Assembly: GCA_025531455.1 (NCBI GenBank)
Contig: JAMYHL010000075.1
Coordinates: 124,001-188,000 of the forward strand
Length of the DNA: 64,000 nucleotides
Source of the DNA: Apiotrichum sp. Y4204
Lineage: Eukaryota; Basidiomycota; Tremellomycetes; Trichosporonales; Trichosporonaceae
Reading direction: 5' to 3'
This document shows positions 47,601 through 59,858 of the stretch, one piece after another. The stretch's first letter is position 1. Every line of letters starts with the position of its first letter. Both the position numbers and the translations under genes were made by a program. The notes below the pieces were generated by a model, which did no database searches, was not told the DNA's origin, and saw only the letters and a program-made list of their open reading frames with translations.

Positions 47601-48448
47601 GCTCCATGTCTCCGGCCTGCGACTTGGCTCGATCGTCGATGCATGACTCATGATCGCCGCAGCAGAAGCGCACAAGCCTCTGGACCTCAGTTGGCGGGGA
47701 TCAGAAGCTGCGAAGCTGGAGAGTGTAAGACACCGGCCGGGGATCCAGATGGCCAGATTTCCGGGGAGGGAAGACGCGGATCGACGCCAGATATGGAAAA
47801 GAGGCGCCTGCCTGCGAGTCGCGGGCGCCGGTGCGGCCGGTGAGGGCTGCTGGTATTGTGGCACTCTGATGTGCACAGACCCATTCGACCATGCTGGGCA
47901 TGCCACATCAGGACGTGTAACGCTGCACGGGCAAGGGCGCAAGGGCCGGTTGCATCGTCCAACTGCGGTACTGCGGCCTGTGACCTGTCGCCAACAGGTG
48001 GAATTGAGGAAGCGATTAGACAGGGTTCGAGCCGGTCCCCACCAGTAGTGTTACGAGAAGGGAACCAGTATGGGGACCTCACATCACGGTCGGCTCTCCA
48101 AGCTGTTATGGGCCTGGCCCTACACGGTTCCCGGTGGCTTCCATCACGCTCCCTGGTCTCGTTTCGATGAGCTCGGTAGCTCGGTAGTTGCGAGCAGATC
48201 AAGCAGAGCTGTGAAGATGCAGACATCGCAGAGACAGGTTTGCGCATTTGCGGACCAAAGGATGGATCGTGCGTATATCCACTACTGGATCCACGGAAAG
48301 CAGGGAGCTGGAAAACTGCGCGTCTCCGAACATTAAGAACGCCCAAACGCGCCAAACGCGAGGGACGCGTTGTTTTCGTGGTCTGCAATTCTGCAACAAA
48401 TCACCCTTGATCGAAATTGACCGCGCACCGCAACGTCTTTGAGGTCTA

Positions 48449-48479
48449 CGACATCCACGACATCCACGACATCCACGAC
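48449..48479. repeat. 9-bp tandem repeat
   Basis: About three and a half copies of ACATCCACG in a row. No coding gene overlaps. Confidence 0.8.
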
Positions 48480-49761
48480 GCGCCTCTTTAGAAGGGGAAG
48501 GGTACGGTTCAGTTCTGTGTTTCGCGCTTCTGCGAGGAACGGGTGTTCTCTTGCACTTCTCAGCACTTCTGTACTTCTGTGGCTTGTGCCAAAATAGTCT
48601 TCGATCGTCGACACATGGAGCTGGACCGCAAGGTGCAACGAAGCAAGTGTAGGTTAGCATCATGCCATGCATGCCATCTGCAATCACCAGGTGTTGACAT
48701 GTTGATTATGCAAATGCTTACCGTCATGCATGCACCACGCGTTGACAGCTTGACAGACCACCTTCCATGCCGTCTACTACTGCTGCGCCCACGGTGTGGT
48801 GTGACCCTCTAAGGATCAGGTACACGCCGGAGACCCGGTGCCTGGTGCCCCATAGCCGCACTCTTATTCTGGCAGTATGCACCTCAGATCTTTTTTGGCT
48901 TGAATTATATATTCGACAGTGCGGCATGTGGGCTTGCCGGGGAGTGTTTTCATCCTTTTTGTTTTGTTTTCGTTTGTCAACTCTCCCTGCACGCATCCAG
49001 GACAGCTCTGATCTACTTTTTGAGGGGACTGGGCGGCGAGGTGTTACGGAATGGCCGTACGTATGTACGTATGCCGTACCGAAACCTTCCAGGCATTGTT
49101 GTGCTATGGTTATGGAGTCGCACGCTCCGATCACCATCCGGTCTGCCACCGGCTGTCTCAATTGGTGTTATCGAGACTATCATAACACAACAAGAGAGAG
49201 CAAGAGAAGCAGCACATAGAGAGCAGAAAAAGTAGAGAGACAGCCCAAGCAAAAAAAGAAAAAAAAAAACGTGACATTTGAGCCCTCCCGCTGCCCCATC
49301 GGGACCCTGAGCGGGCCTGAGAGTCCCTGCATTCTGAACGCTGACGACATACCACGCCTCCTCGCTCACAGCGTGGATAGCTAGATCCCTTGCCCCCGAC
49401 ACCATCCCTATGTGCCTGGTGCGGCCCGAGGGTCGATCGTCGTCTACCCATGTATGCTCGGTTTCTTCCCCGTTTGTAAGGAAGTGGTGCCCGCCCTGTT
49501 GGCGCTGCGAGGAACGGAGGGCAGGGAACCCAACCCTAGAGCCGCAGAGTCTCGACCATCTGCATTGCTCAAAGCGGCTTGGACTGGTTCGGACAGGGCC
49601 ACATCCACGCACCGGCGATCTTAGCACCTCACTTCCGCCCTCTGTAGTAATAATTTGCCCTCTGGTCTGCAGCTCTCTAATGCGTGTCGCCTGGGACTAT
49701 TCGCGAATTAGCTTTTGTATTAGTCGCCGGCGTCAGTGTGCAGCGTTGGCGATGCAGCACA

Positions 49762-49805
49762 ATGCGCAACTTGCACACCACGAATGCGCAACTTGCACAC
49801 CACGG
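49762..49805. repeat. 22-bp tandem duplication
   Basis: Two adjacent 22-bp copies, starting ATGCGCAACTTGCACACCAC at 49762 and 49784, differ only at the last base. They lie in the non-coding region upstream of the mucin gene. Confidence 0.85.
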
Positions 49806-50099
49806 CCCTGAACCTCTGCTCCCCAGCGCCTACATTTTTTTATTAATTTTTTTCCAGTGAATTCAGTGTTTTCCTTTCTGGTGTTCCGAGGCATCCAGCT
49901 GGGCAGGCAAACCACAGGGTTCCCCGTCCCAGAGTGCGGATGTGTAAAGAGTGCCCTTGTGCTTGCATGTCGCATGCCTCTATGTCGACTTGGAGAATGC
50001 ATGCACGCTCAAAAGTGTCCGTCCACCCCAAACGAACGGCAAAGCCTGAACCGTCCGGTCTCTGTTGTTCTGCGTTCTCCTGGTCTGTTCCTGTACTAA

Positions 50100-51330
50100 G
50101 ATCCGCCTCTGCTTTCCTGCCTGCCTCTGCCTGGGCACGACGCGGCGCGTGGGCCGTGTTCAATCGACACTCATTCCTCTGTATCAATCCTTCTTGGTCT
50201 TCCTCGGCCCACAGGCCCTCTGCCCTCTGGCCCTCCTGCCTGCGCGCACTCTGCTCCCGGGCTGTTGATTGCTAGTGCCGGCAAAACCCTTTTCTCGGAT
50301 CTCCCTCCCGCAGACCTGGCGCCACTCCCAAGGCGGGGGTACCGGGCAACAGGCGGCAGACCTGAAGAGATACAACGCTGCAGACCTGCAGCTGGTTGTA
50401 CCCTCCCTGCCACCTCTTTCCTACCCTCTCCCCCCGTGCAAGTGCGCTGGCTGCACTGTACGCGCTTTGTTCCTCCCCTCCCCCCCCCTCGCAGCGCCAC
50501 AGAACCACAGGACCACAGGACAAGTCAGTCCCAGTCCCAGCGCCTGTGCCAGTGCCAGTGTCGCTGTGTCGCTCACTGTGTCGTCTGGCTTCCACCACTC
50601 TCTCTATCCCCTCTTTCCTCGTCCTCGTCATCTCACACGGCGACCACCTCTCTATCCTTCCTATCACCCCCTTCTCCGTCCGACTCTCTTTCCTTCTCCC
50701 TTTCCCTCCTCGTCCCTCGACAAAACTACCCCGTCGTCCTCTTTGATTGTCGACTCGTTCCGACTAAGTGCTTTGCTAGGCATCGCACAACCACGCTCCT
50801 TCAACGTCCCCTCCCCTCTCACCACCCTCGTCGCCGCCGCCGTCGCACTCGCTCCGCTAGCCAGTGCCCACCCCCTCCGCCCGGTAGCGCTACCCACTTC
50901 TCGCCGTCTCACCTACTCGTCGGCGCGTGATCCCTCTGCCTCGTTCCGTTCGCGACACTTTTCTATCTTCCTTCGTTACGACTTTTTCGCCTGCCTTTCG
51001 CCTGCCCCTCTTCTTTTGCCAACCCCGCGCCCCACTCTCGACCCCGTCGACGATCGCCGCGCGTATCTGTTTGCCATCTTGTTATCACCAGCAGACACCT
51101 AGAGTTTCTCGACGCCCCATTCCCGGCAACCCCAACGCGTCGTGACTTGTTCATTGCGCGTCAACGCCCTTCATCGCGTCGACACCTTCCCCCACCCATC
51201 GCCGAGCACTTTCATGTTCTGTTAACGACGTCTCTCCTAGATCTTTCGTGGCAACAAACTTTCATCTTCTCATCTGAAGCCTCAGCATCTCTTTCCGTGG
51301 TGTTTTAGTTCTAGCAGAGTGTTAATTAAC
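50100..51330 (+). promoter_or_regulatory. Pyrimidine-rich promoter or leader of the mucin gene
   Basis: The plus strand becomes strikingly C/T-rich, especially 50590-51050, with few G runs, and leads directly into the ATG at 51331. CT-rich tracts before the start are usual in basidiomycete promoters and leaders, but more than 1 kb is unusual. It could be a long 5' UTR. Frames that run through it open with non-ATG codons and look like low-complexity artefacts. Confidence 0.45.
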
Positions 51331-54300
51331 ATGCCAACTGGCAATGGCCGCCTTGCGAGGGGCGGCAACCGCCGTACCCTCCTCGCTCTTATCCTCGTCG
51401 TCGCCCTACTCGTCCAGGTAGCTGGCGCGGCAGGCGACGTCCGCAAAGCCAACGAAGGCGCTCGTGCGCTTTCTCGGTCGCGGTCCCGCCAGATGCTCTT
51501 TGGTCGTCAAGACGCCCCTGTCGAAGGCCGTGAGTCCCATGTTTCCAACCTCATCCCCCACTCCGGCCACCCAGCCACTGCAGCACTTTTGCAACAGACA
51601 CCCCTGCTGTCGTCTTGCAGAAACCCTGTCGTCACCCAGCGCCCCGTTGATAGATGGAATGCTAATCGATCACAGCACAGACCCCAGAAAGCATCGCCTC
51701 CCCCACAGAGGGCGACGGTGGACTCACGTCCACCACGATCGACCAACAGACGTCTGCGGAGGCTCAGGCAGAAACTACACAGTCGAGCCAGGAGACTGAG
51801 GCTGCCCCGCCGTCCGAGTCGCCCTCTCCTTCCCCCTCCCCTTCGCCGGAGCCGACCTCATCAGAGGAGCCCTCCCCCTCCCCCTCCCCCTCCCCGGAGC
51901 CTACTCTGTCGTCGACCCCCGAGTCCTCGCCTTCCCCGGAGCAGGAGTCTACCCCGTCGCCGTCCCCCGAGCTGTCCACGGAGCCCACCCTGTCCTCGAC
52001 TCCTGAGCCCTCGCCTGAGCCCACTCCGACATCGACTTCCGAGCCATCAACAGAAACCTCTCCGTCTCCCGCGCCTGAGTCGCCCACAGAGACTACCCCT
52101 TTGTCGACTCCTGAGCCTTCGTCGGAGACCACTTCGTCGTCAACTGTGGAGTCTCCCTCTGAGTCCACAACAACCCCAGAGCCTTCATCCCCTTCGCCGG
52201 CGCCTTCGCCCGACGTGCCTGTGTCCACCAGGCCCTCCAGCGTAGAGCGCTCGACGTCAGACGGTCTCTCCTTCAGCGCCGGGCTTTCCGTTGGGACCAG
52301 CCCGAGTATCGACGTTTCGGCTGATCTGTCGATGGATGTCACCGCGTCGTCCACCTCTGCCGAGTCTGACGGTTCTATTTCCTCGACCTCTTCAACTCCC
52401 GCTGAGTCCTCGTCTGGCCCTGAAAGCACAGCAGCGTCTCCGTCGCCGGTTGTTTCTACTGAGCAACCCCAATCCCCATCGCCGGCTCCTCGCCCTACTG
52501 AGGCTCCTTCGCCGTCGTCGTCCACTGCTCCTTCAACCACGGAGAGTGCGACGACCACTCCCGCCTCTTCATCTACCTCGGAGCAATCAGATTCGTCAAA
52601 CACCAGCTCGCAGCCGTCGACTGATGTACCTCCGTCTGATATCACCTCCACGAACGAGCCTCCGTCGTCGGAGATTGCGCCGAGCTCTGTTGAGCGCTCT
52701 ACTTCAGAGTCTGCCGTAGAGCCCTCGTCGGTTGTTCCTTCCCCGCCAGTGTCGGCCAACTCTACTGAGACTCCCGCGACATCTGCGTCGATCAGCTTTT
52801 CTGGCTCTGTTGGTTTGCCCATCACCCCGCCGCCCGTGTCGACCCAGTCACCGTCGACGGCGTCTTCGGGCAGCCTATCGAGCGAGTCCACAACTCCCGA
52901 GGTCACATCGACTGCCAACCCCGTTACCACGTCGCCGATCACTGAGCCTTCGACCCCTGTGGTTTCGTCGTCGACCGTGATCGAGTCGTCGAGCACTCCC
53001 GGATCGGCAAATGAGTCTTCGACCCCTCCCGTTTCGACGTCAGGCTCCTCTTCCCCGGCCGAGTCGTCGAACATTGAGCCTCCCTCGTCCCCGACCGTTC
53101 CTCCCACCAGCAACACGTCAGCTGAGTCCACAACTGTGCCCCAGTCCTCGACGGTTGAGTCGACCACCAGCGCGAACACCTCAAACCCAGTGGTTTCGTC
53201 CTCTACCGCCAATGGCTCGGCTCCTGTGGTTTCCTCGAGCGCCGCAGCTGAGTCTAGTACGACTGACCCGAGCACCAATGTTCCGCCGCCCTCGACGGAG
53301 CCTTCGAACCCGTCCGGTACCGAGTCCACCACGGTGGCGCCCACTCCTTCGACGTCCAACGGTACCACGCCCCCGCCTACGACTAGCAACCCCACTGCCA
53401 ACTCGAGCACCGACATTCCCTCGAGCGACGTGACCTCGGAGCCCTCCCAGTCGAGCACCCCTGTGATTCCTGGTATCCCCAACACTTCGACAGAGCCTTC
53501 GCTTACAGTTCCTAACACGAGTGCCGAGCCTTCTTCGACCCCTGAGCCCTCGACCGTGCAGCCGACTCAGGAGCCGACTCAGGAGCCAACAACTTCGACG
53601 ACCGACTCAACCCCTGTTCAGCCGTCAGGCACTACCACGACTCCAGTCCAGCCGTCCTCAGGCACTGAGCAGACTACCACTGAGCAGACTACCACGGAGC
53701 AGACAACCACTGAGCGGTCTACCACGGAGCAGTCGACGGAGCAGACTCCCTCTACCGAGCAGTCTACCGCCACGCCTGGTCAGCCCTCGGTTTCCACTGA
53801 GCCGACTGCGCAGCCGACTTCGGCGCCCACCGAGCCTACTGTCTCGACTACCCAGTCGCCCGTCGAGCCCTCCACGGCTCCTACTCAGTCTACTGAGGAG
53901 CCGATCTCGACCCCTCAGGCGTCTACCGAAGTCCCTGTGGAGCCTTCGACAACTCCCACTGAGCCGTCGATCTCGACCTCCGAGCCTTCCGAGCAGTCGA
54001 GCTCGTTGCCTGAGCCGTCTCTGCCGCCTGTCGTCACCACCTCTGAGGAGCCAACCCAGACCGCTCTGCCTTCTCTGCCGCCGGTCCTGACCACTGAGGT
54101 TCCCGTTGAGCCTTCGCCCACTGCTACTCAACCGACTGTTTCGACCCCTGAGTCCTCTGAGGAGCCAACCCAGACTGCTCTGCCTTCTCTGCCGCCGGTC
54201 CTGACCACCGAGGTTCCCGTTGAGCCTTCGCCCACTGCTACTCAACCGGCTGTTTCGACTCCCGAACCTTCTGAGGAGCCGACCCAGACTGCTTTGCCTT

Positions 54301-56414
54301 CTCTGCCGCCGGTCCTGACTACGGAGGTTCCCGTTGAGCCCTCCCCCACTGCCACTGTACCTACTGCTTCGGCACCTGACTCTTCTGAGGAGCCGACCGC
54401 GACTGTTCAGCCTTCTCAGCCGCCTATCTCGACGACTGAGGCGCCTGTGGAACCTTCAGCAACTCCGTCGAACCCTCAACCCAGTGAGGAACCCACCTCG
54501 GCCCCTCAGCCTTCGCAGCCTCAGGAGTCGCCCACTGGCACTGAGACTCCCGTTGAGCCTTCCACGACACCTACTCAGACGCCTGTCGAGCCCTCCGTCG
54601 AGCCATCCGCAACCGCTGAGCCTACCCAGCAGCCTACTCCCACCGCTTCCGAGCCTGTCTCGTCCCCGAATGTGGAGCCAACCATTGTTGTACCTTCGCA
54701 GCCGCCAGTTGAGCCTTCCGTGACCTCGGAGCCCAACGAGCAGCCCACGACGACTCAGCCTCCTGAGCCCCCGCTTACTTCCTTCCCTCCGACAGTCTCT
54801 CAGGAGCCTACCGGCCCGCCGACCTCGACCGTTTCTAATGAGCCGACCGGCCCGCCGACCTCGACTGTTTCCAATGAGCCGACTGGCCCCCCCGCTTCGA
54901 CTGTTTCTAATGAGCCGACTGGCCCCACCACCTCCGTCGAGCCGTCCGGTCCCCAGACTTCGGGAGTTGAGCCGTCTGGTCCTCCCGCTTCTACGACTTC
55001 GCAGCCAACTGTCCCGACAGGTTCGGTCTCCACGCCCGGTCCAGGCACTGAGACCACTATGGTCAGTCCTTCAGTGGATGTATCGGGTACAGCTACGGCC
55101 TCGCAGACCAGCAGCGCACCTGTTGTCGTTGGGCCAGAGCAGCCATCAACCACGGGCGAGTCACCCTCAACAACCGACCAGGCTACTTCTACGACGACGG
55201 GGTCTGCTTCCGCCCAGACGACCACCAGTGACAACCCCGAAGGCTGGACTCCTGCAGTGTCCAACCTGGTCATCAACACCATGACCGCCTCGTCAAGTAT
55301 GTCCCAGTTGTCGGGAACTGATCCCACGCCCACTGCTACTCAGGCGCCCGCGAGTATACCCAGCGTCATTCTTCCCGCAGACAGCGTCCGTATGAAGCCA
55401 GACTTTGACACTGGCCGCCCCGACGACCCCGTTAAGAACTCGAGCCTGGTGTCCATCTTGCTGGACATTCAGAGCTATCCCTGGTTCTTTGTTACCAACT
55501 CGGGCAACGCCACTGCACAGATTCTCAACACCTTCCCCCGGATCATTTCGACGGCTCTCCAAATCCCCCAGCAAGATGTTCTCACCTATGGACTTCAGCA
55601 GTACAAGCCTGCTGTGGGCAGCAACCTCGGTACCCAGTGGCTCGGTTACGTTCCATCGCAGTACTTTGAGACGCTCCAGACCTACATAGTCACACCGTCG
55701 TCGCCCATATACGGCCAGCCCGAGCTTGCTGGTGAGCTTGCGGCCAAGATTGACTCGACATACCCTATTGGCACTGCTGCTAGCCTCAAGGCGAACCAGC
55801 CTGGTACCCACAATTCGGCTGAAGCCAAGCAAAGCTCGCGCAAGCGTGACATCATCATTGGAGTCTGCGTCGGTGTCGGTGGTCTTCTCTGGATCCTTCT
55901 TGTTCTCTGGATCTACAAGCGCGTCAAGCGGTCCAACGAGCGCACTGTCAACAAGCGCCTCTCGGAGCACATGTCCATGTTCTCGGGCCGCACGGGCGAG
56001 AACCCCTTCGGTGACGAGCGGCGCCACTCGAACACGCCATCGATCGCTGCCTCCGAGATCGACGACCGCCCTAGTTCGTTCTACGCATCGCCTCTCGACA
56101 ACTACCCCGCGATGCGTCGCCGCCAGGTCGAGTCCTACTACACTGACCAAGCTGGTGTTGGTGACACCTCGCCCACCCATGGTTCGATGTATGCTGGCAA
56201 CCAGTACCTCCACCCCAGCTCCCCCGGACACCATGGAGCGCCGAACCCCTTCGACGACGTTTACTCGCCCACTTCTTCGTTCGGGCACACGTCGCCGACG
56301 TCGCCTCGCCTGTCTTCTCGCCCTCAGCGCCGGTCTGTGCAGAAGACTATGATCTCGCAGCCGACCTTGCAGGGCAACTCGCTCGAGTTCAACGACTACG
56401 GCTACCGTCTGTAA
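51331..56414 (+). CDS. MSB2: Msb2-like signalling mucin
   Basis: Exons 51331-51529 and 51676-56414 give 1645 residues. A signal peptide (TLLALILVVALLVQVAGAAG, about residues 16-35) precedes roughly 1230 residues dominated by Ser, Thr, Pro and Glu (about 67-1300), a heavily O-mannosylated ectodomain. A folded juxtamembrane domain follows (about 1300-1440), with SSLVSILLDIQSYPWFFVTN and TAQILNTFPRIISTALQIP, resembling the Hkr1-Msb2 homology domain. One membrane helix (about 1458-1480, DIIIGVCVGVGGLLWILLVL) is followed by a basic KRVKRSNER stop and a 165-residue cytosolic tail. In fungi Msb2 feeds Cdc42 and MAPK pathways for osmotic stress, filamentation or surface sensing; that role is inferred. 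The single intron (146 nt) is fixed by phase and a GCTAAT branch. An extra small exon around 51621 cannot be excluded. Confidence 0.72.
53667..53731 (+). repeat. 15-bp EQTTT-coding tandem repeat in the mucin
   Basis: About four units of GAGCAGACTACCACT with small changes encode EQTTT EQTTT EQTTT ERSTT, followed by degenerate copies. Thr-rich units like this are glycosylation sites and prone to length change. Confidence 0.85.
54045..54400 (+). repeat. 114-bp tandem repeat in the mucin
   Basis: GAGGAGCC-starting units begin at 54045, 54159, 54273 and 54387, exactly 114 bp (38 residues) apart. The first three are nearly identical and encode EEPTQTALPSLPPVLTTEVP followed by VEPSPTATQP and a variable tail. 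The fourth is diverged. Confidence 0.92.
54802..54945 (+). repeat. 36-bp tandem repeat in the mucin
   Basis: Units starting at 54802, 54838, 54874 and 54910 encode EPTGPPTSTVSN with minor changes (12 residues each), just before the ectodomain's end. Confidence 0.9.
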
Positions 56415-57657
56415 GCGCAGGCTTGCGCGTTTATCGTCCATTTCATCTCTCCACTCTCTCCTCCTCCAAAGCATGGACTTTCTCTTGTCAATTCCCTACC
56501 CCCACCAACTCTTTCACCACCATCACTACCGCACTCTCTGATATACCTATCTCTGGCACAACCCCCCCTTACCCTCTCGCGTTGGCAGGCGCGATCATAT
56601 CTGTTCTAGTTCACACTTGCATGGCTGGCCATCGTAATTCTTTCTATTTTCCTTGTCAGGTTCTCCGGATGCGATGCATTGCGTCGTCTTAGTAGTGCAC
56701 ATGGAGCATGATACATGGAGCCTGACTGTTACATTAATTGTTTTGGTTGCCAACGACGCGTGGAGCAGTGGAGTTGCAATGTGTGTTGCAAGGTGGAGTT
56801 TCAATGAGTGCTGAAAGTAAGACCCCAGTTTTGCTGATCCTTATCTTGGCTGATGGTTGGACCCTGTGTGGTGGTGGTGGTCTGGCCTGGACACAGTCGG
56901 AAGGGATCGAAGGTCGTAAGGATATAGGGATCCCACGAGTGGTCGCAGCTTGCACCTAATTGCAGAAATCGCAGACTGATGGTCCAGACACGGTTCGGTC
57001 ACAGATCACAGAAGCCTGCGCGCAGCTGCGCGCATGATCTTGGCATTTTTCGAATTATGGCTGTAAATAACCCCCACATACAGTACAGTTTGATCGAGAT
57101 TTTCGAGATTGATCATGTGCATGTCGGGGGAATGAGAAGGAGAAATTAGAAAGTGATCTGCTGAGCTGGTGAGGGTCTCGTGGAGGGCCAAGAGAATGGG
57201 GTATATGGGTCTAGTGGGTATACGTCATACGCTTGGGGTGGCTGCATGGTTCGATGGCCCGCCGGCTGTGCATGGTCCGGGGGTCGGGAATGTGTATTCT
57301 ACTCTTGTGTTTTGTGTGCTTCTGCGGGTTCTGGGCCCCCCCAGACTGGACCAGCTGGAAGGAGAGGGGATCTGTTGGATTATGTGGCGTGTGCCAACAA
57401 CAAACGAACCGAACATTGCCATGTCGCATGTCGCATGCACCGCCCCCCGCGACCACAGGACCAGGAGCCAAAAGTCAACATCTCTCCGTTGTATGCGCTG
57501 TTTTCTCATTCCCATTCTCATATCCATCCACCCCATTGTGTCTCGCGACCTCAACCGACACACACACGTCGCCTTATCTCTCCACAGATATATATATATA
57601 CTCTCCTCTCCATCTCTCCTGCTTTTGATCGCAACCACCTGATCTCATCATCACCGC
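56415..57657. other. Intergenic region with a TATA element at its right end
   Basis: No gene was seen between the mucin and the duplicated-module gene. An alternating AT run (ATATATATATA, 57589-57600) lies about 58 bp before the ATG at 57658 and is a likely TATA box. Confidence 0.55.
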
Positions 57658-59858
57658 ATGGCTCCGTCGCGCCTCCCTCCAGACGGCACCCCGCTCGCGC
57701 TCAGGCCAGGTCTCGTAAGTCTTGTCCATGCCACCGGCACTGTCCACCGGGAGGGCGGCGGCAATCCGAAATAATACCACACCCACACCGACAACAATAC
57801 CATCCCCCCTTCCACACAACGCCAGCAACCACACGTTCCAAGCTGACGTCGCAGGTCCATGTCCCGCCCATCAAGACGCTCCCCGAGCTGCACTGCGAGC
57901 TGCGCTCCGCAGCGCCAGAGTGAGTCCTCTTCCATCTCTCGACGGTGGCGAGCGCGAAGCTAGGGTCGTGAGGCGCGTGCGTCGCGACGCATGAGAGATG
58001 GGATCGGCGCCGACAGTCCGCGCGTTATCATCGGGCGACAGCGCAGAGCGCGGCCATAGCGCCATAACGCTCTATGTCCCTCGTCGGCCGAGTCCAGTTA
58101 CTAGTGGTCGCCATTGGTCCCATTGCTGGAAAACGCACAGGACCAGTAGACTTGCTGCTGGACAGCGAGGCAGTTCCTGCTAGCTGTTGAAGCTTCTCCG
58201 CCATCGCCACCATTGCCCCCTGTGCTTCGACTTCCGCCGTCAGAACCACGCTGACCTCCAGCTACGCCCTAGCCGCTTTGAACGCGTTTGTGGCCCCTAA
58301 ATACCGCTTCGCCGCCAACCACGAGTTTGTCGAGCGGTCACTTGACCAGGCGCAGCGAGCCGTGAGTACAATTGTGGACTGTCCGGATCGGCCGGAATGT
58401 GTTTGGAAGTGGGCCGTCGTCGATGCCACCCATAGCGTCCGACGTGGAAGTGTTCCTCGCTGCATGGATCTGGCACGCGCGCGCACCGGCACACGAGCAC
58501 ACCGGCATGGCGGCATGGCGGCACGGCGAGACATCGGCGCCAGCCACCTTGCACTTTCACCTGGCCGGTGGCCGGTGGCTGTCTTGCTTGCTCGGGTACC
58601 AGTGCTCTGGGACATTCACAATGTGGCTCAATTCTGGCATTCACTGACGGCAGTTCCCCGAGCATACCGAAGTGTTCGCTCGCCTTCGTACCGCATATGG
58701 CATCCGATCGCACCTGCCCTCCAGGCTGCCACCCCCGGCCTCTTCTCGCCGATCTGTGAGTCGCATCGGCGTGAAGCATCGTGGAGCATGTCACTGACAC
58801 ACAGCGAGTCCCGTCCCTTCATCTGCAGGAGCAGCGTCAAGCGACCGACGAGCTCCACTCGCGCCTCCGTGGCTCATCGCACGCTGACGCAGTCACTGCC
58901 CTCGACGACTTTATCGTCGATGCGATTTCGGACTGGAATCCCCAGTTTGCACTTGCCTCGATCGATGATGCCGAGCGCTCCGTACGTCCCATCTCCTCCG
59001 CTCTTGCGACATCGAGCTGACATCCAGTTTCAAGAGCACAGCGAAGCATTCGCCTACATCCGCAGCGAGTGGTGCCTGCCTCCCCTCGCTAGCGGCAGCA
59101 TGCCAGTGACACCCACATCCCCGAGGTCGCCAACAATGATACCCGCTCGGCCCCTGTCGCCGGCGTCACCTCGCCTGGGATCCGGCATGATGAGCCGTCC
59201 CTCGCTCCTCGGGATCGCCAGCGCCGAGGCACCCCCAGAGTACACCAAGATGGACCCTGACCCGTCCTCTACTCGTCTCCTGGAGGCGTCCCTCGCAGCC
59301 GCCGTGGACCGCACTCCTGGCCTTGGCATGAACTTCCTCCTCCCTGCGCCGGTCTATGCCGGCCCCGTCGGACCGCCCCAATCCGAGGACGTTGACATGC
59401 TCTCGGACGACGAAGGCCATGACGTCAACGACAGCGCCGTCGGACACACTCGTACCGTGCACATCGCTTTGGGTGGCGTGCCTCTCGAGCGCGAGGCCAA
59501 CCTCTCCGGCGGGCCCACGTACACCTTCACGGCGGAGGAACTGGCTGGTGTGGAACCGCCGCGCCGCCGGGCCCGCTCCGAGGGTCCCGGCCGCCGCTCG
59601 TCGGTTGGAGCCCCGCCGCAGCGCCCTCCGGCCAGGGCCCAGTCCCCGCCGCAGGTCGAGGTGGTGGCGCAGTTCCGCGCGGCGGACCCTTACAACACTC
59701 CGACGTACACGTTCACCGCGGACGAGCTCGCCGGCGTGGGCGAGTACCGCCGCCCGAGCCTCGGGTGGAAGGTGTTCATACCGCGCCGCCTGTCTGTGCC
59801 GATCCCCGACTCGTCGCCGCCCAAGCTCTTCCGCTCGCTGTCGCGTGACCGGTCCTGA
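57658..59858 (+). CDS. Unrecognised protein with an internally duplicated module
   Basis: Proposed exons 57658-57714, 57855-57919, 58193-58361, 58654-58755, 58805-58981 and 59028-59858 give 466 residues. I recognise no family. Two successive modules resemble each other. Module 1 (exons 3-4) has LNAFVAPKYRFAANHEFVER, then SLDQAQRA and FPEHTEVFARLRTAYG. Module 2 (exons 5-6) has LDDFIVDAISDWNPQFALA, then SIDDAERS and FQEHSEAFAYIRSEWC. An intron sits at the same place in both, just before FPEH and FQEH, in the same phase. The C-terminal half is Pro/Ser/Arg-rich and repeats PTYTFTAEELAGV (about 353-365) as PTYTFTADELAGV (about 415-427). No signal peptide or membrane helix. The acceptor of exon 3 (58193) is the least certain, since 58263 also stays in frame; later exons are well supported by the duplication itself. 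Confidence 0.68.

Larger units (their letters stand above)
44655..50099. other. Gene-free region of about 5.4 kb
   Basis: No reading frame here has a plausible ATG, splice pattern and protein-like composition together. The longer ones open with TTG or GTG or overlap on both strands. No terminal repeats, transposase or reverse-transcriptase motifs were seen. Short tandem repeats occur at 48449-48479 and 49762-49805. It may be regulatory DNA for the mucin gene, a decayed gene or a noncoding transcript. Confidence 0.45.

Noticed and set aside
48020..48035. B-box-like GGGTTCGAGCC
   Set aside because: No A box at the right distance and no tRNA stems can be formed around it.
50269..51102. 277-residue frame in the mucin leader
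   Set aside because: It opens with TTG, is Pro/Ser/Leu/Arg low complexity because of the pyrimidine-rich DNA, and has no domain. I treat it as leader sequence.
51764..53518. 584-residue open frame on the minus strand under the mucin gene
   Set aside because: It is the mirror of a strongly biased TCN/ACN/CCN/GAG codon run on the plus strand, which removes stops from the antisense frame. Its Val/Asp/Gly/Ser composition has no domain, and the plus-strand mucin has a signal peptide and membrane helix.
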